Assembly: GCA_025602915.1 (NCBI GenBank)
Contig: JAHLJZ010000113.1
Coordinates: forward strand, 1 to 64,000
Source: Paraphysoderma sedebokerense
Lineage: Eukaryota > Blastocladiomycota > Physodermatomycetes > Physodermatales > Physodermataceae
Direction: 5' to 3'
DNA: 64,000 nucleotides
The notes below the pieces were generated by a model. That model was given only the letters and a program-made list of their open reading frames with translations. It did not search any database and was not told the origin of the DNA. The position numbers and the translations under genes are program-made. This document shows, one piece after another, positions 34,901 through 45,443 of this stretch (position 1 is its first letter; each line of letters starts with the position of its first letter).

Positions 34901-36990
34901 CAATTTTGAGGGTGTTGATGAAGTATTCGCCGTCTTAAAGTACGGTGACACAGAAGAAGATGTAGATGCACCCTGACTTTGGTTGCCCTCTAATTGCTGG
35001 ATTCGCTGCATGATTACTTCTATTGGTTCATCGTCGGCGACGTAGTTGGCCATATCCTGAGTCACATCGGAGTGTGAATTTTCAATTGTTTCGGAGGCCG
35101 CAGCCTCACCCTTAAGAATTGTTGAGTCGGAGGGAGATCCGGCACAACTAGTCCTTCCGGCTTCCATTTGATTACCGCTGATCTCACTAGTAGCAGAAGA
35201 TTCCAGGAGTGACAACCTGATTGCTTCTTCTAGAGCAATATCTTCGTTTTTCTCATTGTCATTGCCATCAATAATCATCTCGAAATCATCGGAGTCAGAT
35301 TTGGATAACTGTGCCGAACCGACATTCTGACTCGGCTGCGTCGATTGGGTATCAGTTCGGTTGTCAGATTTGAAAGGCGATGTTCTGGGCTGTTGAACTA
35401 AATTTGTTCGAGAAAAAGCTGCTGCTCCCGCCGCTGTAAGTCTCTCGGCACCAACAAGTGGGAAGCTCACAATTTCAGAGTTATTCGGTTGTTCGGACTT
35501 AGAGGACGTCTCCTTCATCAACGAATTTTTCTCTTTCTCTTTTTCTAGCACATAATCCTCATCATCACTGCTGCTACCGGATTCTACATCGACAATTTCT
35601 CTCCTAGTCTCGTCTTTTTGCGATCCATCCTGGCTCCCTTCTCCTTCTTTCACCATTTTCCACCCAGCATCACCGTTCTTCACAAGCATGAATCGTTTAT
35701 TGCGATCCGCGGCAATGCGTTGGGCACTCTTATCAACTCCGCTGATACTATTCAATCTGCTCATTAAATGATTTCGATTCATCAATAACTGTATTTGTGC
35801 TTTGCTAAAATCGTAGGCAGATTTTGAAGAATGTAGCATTCGAGAGAGTCGTTTATGAGAGAACTGGCGAGATTTTTGTGTAAGGGACAGAACAATTTCG
35901 TGTTGAACGGACAAAGGTAGAGTAGCGAAAACGGGACTATTGAAATCTAGTAACTGGGCCTAAATGATTCAAAACCATGTCAATATATAATGCCGGGAAA
36001 GAATATATAAAATCTGGCTCAATTACCTTGAACTCTTCGTCATCTTCCCAGAGCTTCATTTCCTCTTCTAGAAAAGGCAATCTGGCATCTTCTTTGTCGT
36101 TTGCCAGGCCGCTAAAATTAATATTCATAGGGGGCAACTCATATTGATCCTTCTTACGACGTTTACTAACTATCTCTTTCGGTAATTCTAATTCGTCCAT
36201 ATAAACCACATCTCTTGAATCAAATGATGACTCGTCACGAGTTAAACGTTTATTCGTTGTCGACTTTGAAGTTTTGGGGCCGGCCCTATCCGTTCGGTTA
36301 TCATGTATCAGCTAAATCATCATGATATGTGCATAAAAAGCGAAATCAAACACCTTTCTGTTTCATTAATATCTTCATCTGCACCATCTTCGGTTTGTTT
36401 CTCTGACAACTTCGCATTCTTGAGCACTTGTACTTTTAATTGAGCGGCTAACAGCTTTTCGGCCGTCCTAGCAGCGCTATTTGACGAACCCTCTTTCCTT
36501 CTTCGCCTTTCAATCTGGTGTAGAATGATACATAAAATGTTTAATCTGGATGATCCAGTGCCCACAATTGCAATCAGAACAGAGTAGATCGAAATGAAAA
36601 TACGAACCACTGTCAATCTCTTCATCTCCGGCACTCCTCCATCAAATACAAAGACGGGCTTAACATTCCAAAATAACAGCTTACATATTCTCCTGAAGAA
36701 TCCAAGGATGTGTGAATTCTTTAGAGAGTTTCCTTCTTTGTCTCGTAACGCTTTGATGAATTGATGTAGCCAGATTGAAGCGTGTTGGTCGGAAATCCAA
36801 ATTAAAAAGAACGGTTAAGGCCATGATTTGCTTTTACGATAGTTAGATAACACAACTTCAAGACTGTTGCTATTCAAAAATGCAATAAACAAAAGGATAT
36901 ATCGATCGCCAAAATTTTGTTGGTTAAGGCCTCCAGACGAATCGGCTTCCCTGTAGGCTCCACAAGAGTCCATAAACCTTTTACTCCCAT
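31958..36990 (-). CDS. RAD2: DNA repair endonuclease XPG/Rad2 (ERCC5)
   Basis: Nine exons give 1478 residues (36901-36990, 36608-36781, 36354-36514, 36027-36285, 33272-35959, 33153-33207, 32723-33099, 32436-32657, 31958-32368). The XPG N domain starts MGVKGLWTLVEP and ends exon 1 at Asp30 (KILAID); it continues ASIWLHQFIKALRD and FVFDG. The long acidic spacer holds a UIM-like helix (LEEAIRLSLLES) and a PIP-box (QSQLTSFF). The XPG I domain has EAEAQCAHL, DDSDVFLFG and YLCGSDYTSGVSGVG with the catalytic acids. The C-terminus has an RG-rich patch and an acidic tail. XPG cuts 3' of the lesion in nucleotide-excision repair. Intron 1 has AT-AC ends. Confidence 0.93.
36782..36900 (-). other. AT-AC (U12-type) intron in the XPG gene
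   Basis: On the minus strand the intron begins ATATCCTTTT, an exact U12 AT-AC donor. It contains CCTTAAC (plus strand 36814-36820), matching the U12 branch-site core, and ends CAACAC. Splicing joins GAT to GCT and restores LAID-ASIWL with catalytic Asp30. No GT-AG pair restores the frame: there is an in-frame stop upstream and no AG between it and the conserved ASIWL codons. Confidence 0.85.
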
Positions 36991-37339
36991 TCGGGACTAC
37001 TAAGAAGGCAATGACTACAACAGAATAAGATACAGGTTTATGTATATTTGCGGGTGGATGTCTGCTTTCAAGAGCTCTTTTTGCGAATCAATCGTCGTAG
37101 ATGAACAATCTTTAATTCTGGGCAATCGTCTGCCAATTACCCTGGGCCGCCTGACCAATTTTAATTCACGCCTTTAAATTCTTGCTTCGGAACTATTGGA
37201 ATAATTTTTGATTTCTAGTGTTTCTTTCCCTTCAATCTTTATTAAACAACTTCTAACTCTTCTTGATAAATTGCCGATATATATAGTCTTCCTCACAACG
37301 TACAACCTTTTCTCGTCATGTAAACACCGTTGAAGAAAA

Positions 37340-38376
37340 TTACATGAAATCATCATATTCTCCTTCGTATCTTCCACCTTCTCCAAATGCATAATCGTCA
37401 AATTCCTCAGTCCTGACCACCACCTGCTTCTTTGCATTCTTTTTACCTTTCTTTGATGCTTCCTTTTCGGCTCGCAGTTTCTCGTTGGAAAGAGTGGTAA
37501 GAGTGCTTGATAATTTTTTGACATCATCATGACGAAGTGGATCAGAGAGATTGCGAAATAAGGTTTCGAGGAATGCAACATAAAGGGGATTACTCTGTGT
37601 TCAACGTCAACAAATTCGAACAGTTAGGATGATTGTCTCTGATCGCAGGAGAAGGCAGGAAAAAAAGTTGAGCAATATTACCGAAAAATCTTTGAATCGT
37701 GTCACAAGATGATCTGCATACTGATCGAAATCATCCTTGGATTTCGGCGTGAGAGTATGTAATGGATATTCTCCTGTTGTGTCTAGAACGTTGCAAGGAT
37801 TACAGCAGAGTTCAATAGCAAATTAGAATTATCCATCGTTATATACACGCAATAAAGAATATTTCAGAACCAACAAACCTTTGACGGCCATTCCGCCAAA
37901 CAAATCTTCGACATTCTTCAAATCGCTTTGTTCTACCATTTTCTGTAACCTCTTTTTCTTCTCAAACTCGCTCATTCCTTTGGTTTCTTCTTCTTCTTTC
38001 AGTCTTGCCGCTTCAGCGGCTGCTTTCTTTGCTGCTAATTCTTTTTTCTTCAATTCTTCCTGTCGCTGCCGTTCTTCAATGGCATGTTTAATCGAACGTT
38101 TCGTTTTCGGGGGCGTCGTCTTGCTGGTTGTAGTTGTATCATTTGCTTTTGATTCGTCTTCAGAAAGTTCGTCTTCCCACGAATCCTACAATTTAAACAT
38201 GTCAATCATTCGTCCAAAAGTAGAGATTCCAGGATCCCGCCGCGATAAACAGGCCTATTCTGGGCACACACCTTGACTTCCTCGACATCTTCATCATCCC
38301 ATCTGCTCTTCACTGGAGCCGGTGCAACCGGAGGAGCAGCAAAGTCATCTTCAGCGTAATCTTCCCAATCGCTCAT
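37340..38376 (-). CDS. HCR1: Translation initiation factor eIF3 subunit J
   Basis: Exons 38272-38376, 37879-38185, 37682-37782 and 37340-37594 give 255 residues, the usual size for eIF3j/Hcr1. It starts MSDWEDYAEDDF with the acidic-aromatic N-terminal motif that contacts the small ribosomal subunit. WDDEDVEEVKDSWED and a long charged helix (ERQRQEELKKKELAAKKA) follow. The conserved core has KNVEDLFGGM and PLHTLTPKSKDDF, and the basic-acidic tail ends GEYDDFM. Known role: loosely bound eIF3 subunit in mRNA recruitment, start-site scanning and ribosome recycling. Cytoplasmic. Nothing unusual seen. Confidence 0.93.
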
Positions 38377-38637
38377 TTTATACGGTTAATGTGTATTATT
38401 TAGAAATTATTGTTCTCGCTTCGATCGAACCGTGTGGAATGCAAAGTAATCTTGTTTACAGGGCGGTCACGTGCCAACAAACCATCGAGACAACTAATTA
38501 TTAAATCATCCCACTATCAACAATAATGATACAACTTTTAACAGTATATATTGTAGACTAAATATTGGATCAACTAGCAATAAATTTGATCTAATCTGAT
38601 ACGTTGATCTACACTCTCTGCAAGGATCACATCCCAA

Positions 38638-39884
38638 CTAAAAGATCCATCGGACAACCGTATCCAATATTTTACCTGGAATAACCCGGTTTAGTAACCA
38701 GGCGGCCTTTGCATCCCAACCTACGGAATAGATGCGTCTAGGGTATGGACTCCTCAACGCATGCACAACGGCGTCCGTAACATGTTTCGGATGAATAGCG
38801 CAAGCAATCGCCATTTCGTGAAGAGATGAAAACGGGTCGACAACGTCCAAATGATCCGGAAATGACTCTTTGGGAGAATTGGTGACTTGCGGTAGTTTTC
38901 TCCAGATAGGTGTTTTGATGCATCCTAGTAAATCGCGGCAATATTGTCAGATCAATTTTTAAAACCTAACGTGATTGCTTTTTGAATTGAGAAGCAACAA
39001 TAAAGCCGTCTAAATGTTAACATACCAGGTTGAATGATTGACACTCCGACGCCTTGTCGCTGTAATTCAACTCTTAAAGATTCGGTTAAACATTCCACAG
39101 CAGCTTTACTTCCCCTGTAAATTGCTTCGCCTGGAATTGCTACTTGGGTCATGGCGGTTGATATTACGACTACTCGTCCGGCTTTAGATCCTTTAATCAA
39201 ACCCAAGAATTTATTGGTAACGTTTAAAACGCCAAAGAGGTTGACATTGAACACTTTGAGCCAATCTGCTGACGTTGAGATTTCGACTGGCGAGAAAGCC
39301 GGAAGCCCAGCATTGTTAACCAAACCGACCAAAGTACATTTCTTGGACGTTGTGGCAGAGATGTGTTTAAGCGTTGATTCCACAGTCTTGTGAGCTTTTT
39401 CGATTTGAGAAGAATCCGTTACATCGAGAAGGATTGGAATTAGTCGACCCGCGGCATTGGTTGTATCGACATGGGCTTGTGGGGCTTTTGAGCGGTGCTG
39501 ATCTTTGCCAGAACTAGCATCAGGGTCTGCAGTTTTACTGGAGGTGGAGGATTCGGACAATATATCTTTTAATCTTTGACCATCTTCGACTCTTCGGACA
39601 CCAGCGAAAACAACATATCCTTGTTTAGCGAGGTGCAAGCAAACATCTCTTCCTATACCAGTTGAGGAACCAGTAACCACAACAGCCGGCAATGATTCAG
39701 GATTATTTTTGTTGGGTTTGTTGACTCGATATGGGGGCGGCCCGCCAAAAGGGACGAGAAGGTACGAAGTGAACTCCGACACGAAATTGGAGAGTTTATC
39801 GACGGGGATGAGGAATAGCGAAAGAAGGCACACAATGTACGACGGTAGAAGCGCAACAACATGAGCGAGTGACCTTCTCGACAT
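38638..39884 (-). CDS. Membrane-anchored short-chain dehydrogenase/reductase (unrelated to the tandem array)
   Basis: Two exons (39026-39884, 38638-38924) give 381 residues. The first 35 residues are hydrophobic (VVALLPSYIVCLLSLFLI), suggesting an N-terminal membrane anchor. The SDR core follows: TGSSTGIG cofactor motif, LLDVTD, NNAG, the VVVIST strand, catalytic YRGSK, and IIQPGCIKTPI. This pattern is closest to the 17-beta-hydroxysteroid/retinol dehydrogenase branch. It carries an acidic, Ser-rich insertion after the second strand. Predicted to reduce or oxidise lipophilic alcohols or ketones at the ER or lipid-droplet surface; substrate unknown. Sequence and exon layout differ from the three tandem SDRs at 0-5 kb. 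Confidence 0.88.
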
Positions 39885-40277
39885 GACGATGGATATCTTT
39901 ATCTGAGTAGATACAAAATGAGGTTGTGTGTTTGTCGGTTCAATTTAGTTGCTAATAAATTGCCTCGTGTGGCCAAGGCCCCGAGTTGGCAATTGAATGC
40001 GACGAAAATTTGCTTAATTTATTTTTGTTTCCAAGATTGTTGCTCAACCTACTTTATACAAGTACAACCGAAATCCATAGAGTTACAGAATTTTTATGGA
40101 TTCTTATATTCCAGATGTGTTATATACAATTAAGTGGCCAGCATATCAAGCCAAATTATCGTTGCTCGGGCCTGCACAGAAAGAGATTGCCGAATGGCTT
40201 TCTAACTTTTTATAGATCGATGGCCATGATAATACATGTGAGATAAAAAACAGCTAAAGTGAATTAAATATGGATTC
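39885..40277. other. Intergenic region
   Basis: About 390 bases: promoter side of the membrane-anchored SDR and 3' flank of the DUF1399 gene. Frames present look like chance ORFs. No repeat seen. Confidence 0.5.
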
Positions 40278-42483
40278 TCAACATCCTCCGGGACCTCCCC
40301 CTCCACAAACTGCTCCACCACACACCGAAGATCCTTCGCCATAATTGAACCAACCTCCACCGCAAGGAGAGCGCGTAGATGAAGACGAAGTATCGAACTC
40401 CCCATACGTCCTATATCCGCTACCTCCGCATGAGCTCTCATAAAAATTCGGACTTCCGACGCAAATTCCAGAATACCACATATAAGTCGCACCATGATCA
40501 TCCAAGAATCTTTTCTTTCCTTCCTCCGGATTACCGTCCAATAATAATACCTTTGCCTGCGAATGGTGAGGGCAAGTATTGCAGAATCTGCTTTTCTTGT
40601 CGGTTGCAGCATTTAGTTTCGCGTACTTGAACATGCTGTGAATAAAATAAGGTGGGAAGAGAAGTGACGCAATAACACGCTTGGGTGTAATGAACCGGGT
40701 TCCCAAACTTTGTGACGAATAAGGTTCGCCGAAATGTTTGTGCCAAAGTAATGCCGTTTGACGGAAACCGGAACTAAGTTGCTTCGTGCCGACATCATCA
40801 TCATGGTTTAAGACTTTACCGATGGTCACTTCTGTGTAATTCTATATAATAGCGATACCGTTTCGGATGAGATGATGAGAACGCGTATATATGGAGCGAC
40901 CAACAGTAAAGACAAAGACTACCTGATATCGTTTTGGATGTAGTTGATGCGTATGCCAGCCCAGATCAATATCCAGCGTAGGAACGAAAAAGATATTCTT
41001 CTTTTTCGAAAGTAGCAGAATAAATTTGTGATACCTTGGGAGGATTGAAAAATTCAGTGAATATGCCAGTGATAAATTATATGCTCGGAATAAGGAGAAT
41101 TTATATACCTCACTGTGGCTTTAGCCAATGCATTCAGATTTGACCAACTCGGGTCCACCATTTTCTTCGTAAATTTGCGTTGTCTCAGAACAGCAGAAAT
41201 CAAATCGAAACTGAACGGCATCATTAAATTTTTATACGAAGTAGTTACACTACGGGCGACTAGGGCGCTTGAACGAGGGAGTCTTTTGCGCACAAAATGG
41301 GTACGATTCAAGCTTAGGATAATCTCCCACTGAGACATTTGCTTCTGCACATCATATTCAAAAAGAGTAGGGAAAAGATCAACTAGAGCAAGGATGTTGC
41401 AGTGGAGATCAAGTGTGTTGGTGGCCCAGTTAATCATAGCACCGCTAGATGGTTCGGAAGAAGTAAGGATATTTAGCACAGAAGGAGAAAGAGTCGGTTT
41501 AAAAAACTCACGCTAGTCTATTCTCCTTTGTACGAATAAATTCATTTATATCTGTCACATATCGTGCAGCAGAAATAGTGTCGGCGTCGATCCTTCCGTC
41601 GCAGTCATGACAATTGGCACTCTGGCCTCGAATTCTGACTCCGACATATGCAGATAAAGTAATACTTTGGTAGAATTGACAGCCAGGGCATTTGATGGAC
41701 GTGGTGTCGTCTGCATTATAGGAATGGGGGAGGACATATGGCTCCTTTGGGTTATACGCATTCCAATAACCTAACGAAGATTCATCGAGAGTATTTGACG
41801 AGAACAGTGCTTCCTAATAAAGAGATTTGTTAGAGTGAAATTAAAAATCCTGATGTTATTCACTAACTGATGAGTTGTACCATTCTTTTGAGAGGAATTG
41901 AATAGCTGCGAATTTTGCCTGGGTAAAGGCGTTGGATATCTTCCATGTATCTCAGCGGATTGAGCTTCAGATTTTGGATTAGATGAATTAAAGAATGAAT
42001 GAGTGAATGCTAATAGTCATACCATGTGAGCACACCAAAACATGCACACATCTGCAACACAAATTTAAGTTGCAATCAGTGAATATCTTTACAAGATTAA
42101 TCTGAAAAATCGTGTCAACTAGAGTTACCTAAGGGAGGAAGCGGTATATCGTCTGGATTGCGTTTTAATGAAGCCAGCATGTTGAGCCAAAGAATATACC
42201 GCTGTTCTGCCCTGCAGAGAAACATCCTAGATTGCATTCGTTGAGTTCTTCAGCTTCAAAAGACTGGCAAAGGTAAGAAACGATCAGCCTACAAGTCTGC
42301 TTCTTCATTTGACTGTTCTAAATCCGCAAACTGTCGCAAAAGTGTCTGTAGAAATTTAAGAAACACCATAAATCATTCCTTCTGGGTGCATAATGGCCGG
42401 AATCCAAATATTCTAACCAAATGGGCGCGACAGGTATCCACACTGACACAATTATCAACCACTACTGGGTCAATAGAAGCCAT
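40278..42483 (-). CDS. Glycine-rich domain-containing (GRDP/DUF1399) protein
   Basis: A multi-exon gene whose first exon is 42418-42483 (MASIDPVVVDNC). The signature elements appear in order. First is ERYxxWL-like AEQRYILWLNML and PPLDVCMFWCAHM split across exons, then LNPLRYMEDI. Two CxxC-like pairs (CPGC, CHDC) follow, then RYHKFILLLSKKK, VPTLDIDLGWHTHQLHPKRY, and the NHDDDV with ALLWHKHFGEPYS block. The C-terminus is Gly/Cys/Ser-rich (CGGGG). GRDP proteins are found in plants and fungi; plant members are linked to stress responses, but no biochemical reaction is established. The repeated W-x-H and H-x-H motifs suggest metal binding (inference). Introns are short and phase-consistent. Confidence 0.87.
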
Positions 42484-42590
42484 GGACCGAAGAGCGATAT
42501 ACAGAAAATATTGTTTATGGGAGGAATAAGAAGGAAGTGATTTTGGCGAGGATTGATTGATGCTAGATTAGCCCTTGAACCTTTTTATAC

Positions 42591-42598
42591 CCCGAGGG
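42591..42598 (-). promoter_or_regulatory. TATA box of the GRDP gene
   Basis: On the minus strand the sequence reads TATAAAAA, about 110 bases before the ATG at 42483. The rest of 42484-43077 shows no gene. Confidence 0.5.
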
Positions 42599-43077
42599 CA
42601 CCTATTATTACCATCTCCGTGTTACTATCGTAAGACTTTCCTTGACTTTTAGTCTATTGTTAGAATGTTCGGTATCTAGAAAAGAACAAGCTTCATGTAG
42701 TGAATTGGGGATTATTTCTGTTGCATCAGTGTCATCTGAAATCATCATTAGCCGGGACAAGCTGCGAAGCATTACCAGACGTATTGTTCAATGCGGGTCG
42801 CCTGATAGCTGAAACGGCACAAGGAAAATCCAAAATCATTACGTCAGTATTGGACCAGCGCTTCTATTTCGGAACCACATTTTCAAAGAGCTCTAATTTA
42901 AGTGAAGGTACAGTACACCAACAATATGTTCTGTAATAAATTCAATGGTGTGGACATTTAGCCCATGGTACTGTCATCTATTGGATTTCAATATACTGGC
43001 GACATTTGTCAACATTGTAGATAAAATTATGATATATAAGGTATGAATATAGTCTACAATTTCTAAATACTTGATAG

Positions 43078-44783
43078 CTAAATCTCCCATAGCTCCATCA
43101 CCTCCTTTTTGAGATCCTGGGGACGGGCTTCTGAATTTTTATGTAGTCCGGAAACGTGCAATAAGACCGTCTGATGTCTAAAGTATAGTATCACGTTAGT
43201 TAAACTCATGGCAATGGGGAGGTTCCACTCGAAAAAACTTACAATGGCATTTTCACACCTCCATTGAACTTTACAAGGACACCATCGTCATCTAATCGCT
43301 TTTGGCCTTCTGATTCCGGACTTTCTTCTACCAGTAAGTTCATTGAATTCGCCAATTTCTCTTTCACTCTTTGCATTTTACCCACATCCTTCACTTTGTC
43401 CAATCCTACCAAAAATGCTTGCAAGGGATCCCACCATGTTTCATGACCGCCGGCGTTATGAATGGCGAAAGCATTACAAAATTGACCCAATGGCTTGACA
43501 AAATCGTAGGAAATGCCGTAAAATTCAGAAATTCCAACCATCAAATGTCGACAGCGTTTGGAAAATGATTGAATCACGAGATGCATAAATTGAGGGTTGC
43601 TCCATAATCTGTTGAGCGATTTAGAATGGTCACCGTTGGCATTGGTCGGTTTAAATAATTTCGATTCAAACTGATTTTCAAGGCGATATTTTTCGTGCTC
43701 AGAGAGGGTCACAAGTTCGTAATGTGATAAGTATTTGAGTTCTAGAAGTGAAAGCTGCTTGTCGATTTTAGAAACTATGCAAGTGGTTTTGACGACATTG
43801 AGTGACGATGACGGTGGAACGGAAGGCCGAGGTTCTAAATTTCGTCGTAGAAGATGCATTGGTGCTGGAGTGGAACGTATCCCTGCATGCAGTGACGATT
43901 GCGGTACGGGTGATGATAATTGGTTGAGACATAACTGATAATTCAATTTGGTCGAACGGCAGAAGGAACAAACTGATTCTGGACTCTTGACGATGTTGGA
44001 TAGCATACTTGACATGACAATATTCGGTAGATATGATGTTGCTTCCGTTGATGATTGCGGCCCTTCATTTTCCGGCATGAATATAGTAACTGGATATTGA
44101 AAGACGCTTTGTAAAGCATCATCTTTCTTCTCATCCCCGAGTCCAGCCAAGTCAGCTAAATTCATTCCACCTTGATGATTCTGATAATGTACATTCATTT
44201 GATCATCAGATTCCGAGAAAGAAATAAAGTATTGTCCTGGATTCAACCAAACAGATGGCACTTGAAACTCAATTTCATACTTCCAACCAGGTAACACAGT
44301 ATACTGACGAACGATATTACCGACATGCCGAATTTTCGGTATGCCGTTTAAATAATTCAGCTTTTTGGCCCCGTCGACCTGACCAGCATTCGATTCAATA
44401 CGGTACAAAGAAATCGTCACAATTTCTGGTTTTTGTTTTCTTCCGAACGAACCTTCTGGCTTTTCAATTTGCCCTTTCTTCTTGTCCACATTTTCGTTAG
44501 ACCAGGTGGAAAAACGAATAGCTACTTTCTGGTTTCGTGTCCACTTGTTGGGTTGTATACTCACATCGTTTATCAACTGAGTTGTATGATAGCAGAGCAA
44601 AACATCAGGACATTGCGGTTTTTGTGTCGATTGGAAAAGATTTGGGTTGAGAATTGAGTCATCGGCGGCTGATTTTGCCTCGTTGATCTCGATAAATGGA
44701 ATATGAACAGAGTCGGTAATTATAGCCGGTACCAAAAGTACCAAGGAACAGATTAATGAGATCGTATGAATTTGAGGCACCAT
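43078..44783 (-). CDS. Secreted protein of unknown function
   Basis: Exon 1 is 43243-44783 and exon 2 is 43078-43177. Without splicing the frame would stop at 43239, but a perfect GTAAGT donor lies two codons earlier and the spliced model reaches 546 residues ending EVMELWEI. A signal peptide is clear (ISLICSLVLLVPAIITDS). Residues about 50-240 look like a beta-sandwich with a WxNPGQYFISFSES strand pattern and a CPDVLLCY pair, similar in feel to fungal cell-surface domains. The remainder is partly low complexity, then helical. I cannot assign a family. It is probably exported or periplasmic/cell-wall located. Confidence 0.75.
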
Positions 44784-45443
44784 TCTTATGATGTTGAACA
44801 GTTTGGAACGGTTCTCTTATAGAACATCTAAAAGCAATTTCGGCGAAGTGAAAATTTCAGTATAAGCTACCGAAATGCATGTGGAATCTGAAATACACAT
44901 GCTTGAAACGTTTCCAATACCCTTAAATTACCTCCATCGCTACATTTTCAATTCTGCTTCCAATTTTCAAACTTTTTTTTCAACGTTTCGTCAGATAATT
45001 CCTGTCGCGTGAGGGCCCCAATTTCTCCAAGTTTATTCAAACCTGTTTCATTAAACGCGAGTTAAGTTTTAACAAGAAACATTTCTTTGTTCCGTGTTTC
45101 TGAAAAGTTTGATCTTTCAAAGATCTTTCAAACAACTTCAATTGATAACTGTTGCAAACTGTTGTCAGTTTAATTCATTAGATGGAACATCTAGCACCTG
45201 AACTGATGTTATCTTATGCAAAGTATTTATTATCGCTTGCTTAGTGGATTATTTCACCCTGCCTTTTCAATAGATTTACTAGATTCATATGCTTTCACAG
45301 TTATAGACGACATTATATTTGCACTGGAATTAAACTGCTAAACGGCCTATAAAAAGAAATTCATAGGAGAACGAATAAATAACATTCCGGAAATCAATTT
45401 TTCCTAAGCACCAGTTTCCCCCAAATATCTTGATTTATCGCCT
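44784..45443. other. Intergenic region
   Basis: About 660 AT-rich bases between two minus-strand genes. I see no coding frame; it should hold the promoter of the secreted-protein gene. Confidence 0.5.

Noticed and set aside
36815-36840. Loss of catalytic Asp30 (His in its place) in XPG
   Set aside because: This appears only if the AT-AC intron is read as coding. Correct joining restores Asp30.
39918-40246. Overlapping plus-strand frames upstream of the membrane-anchored SDR
   Set aside because: Short, mutually overlapping, Phe/Cys-rich and without splice or homology support.
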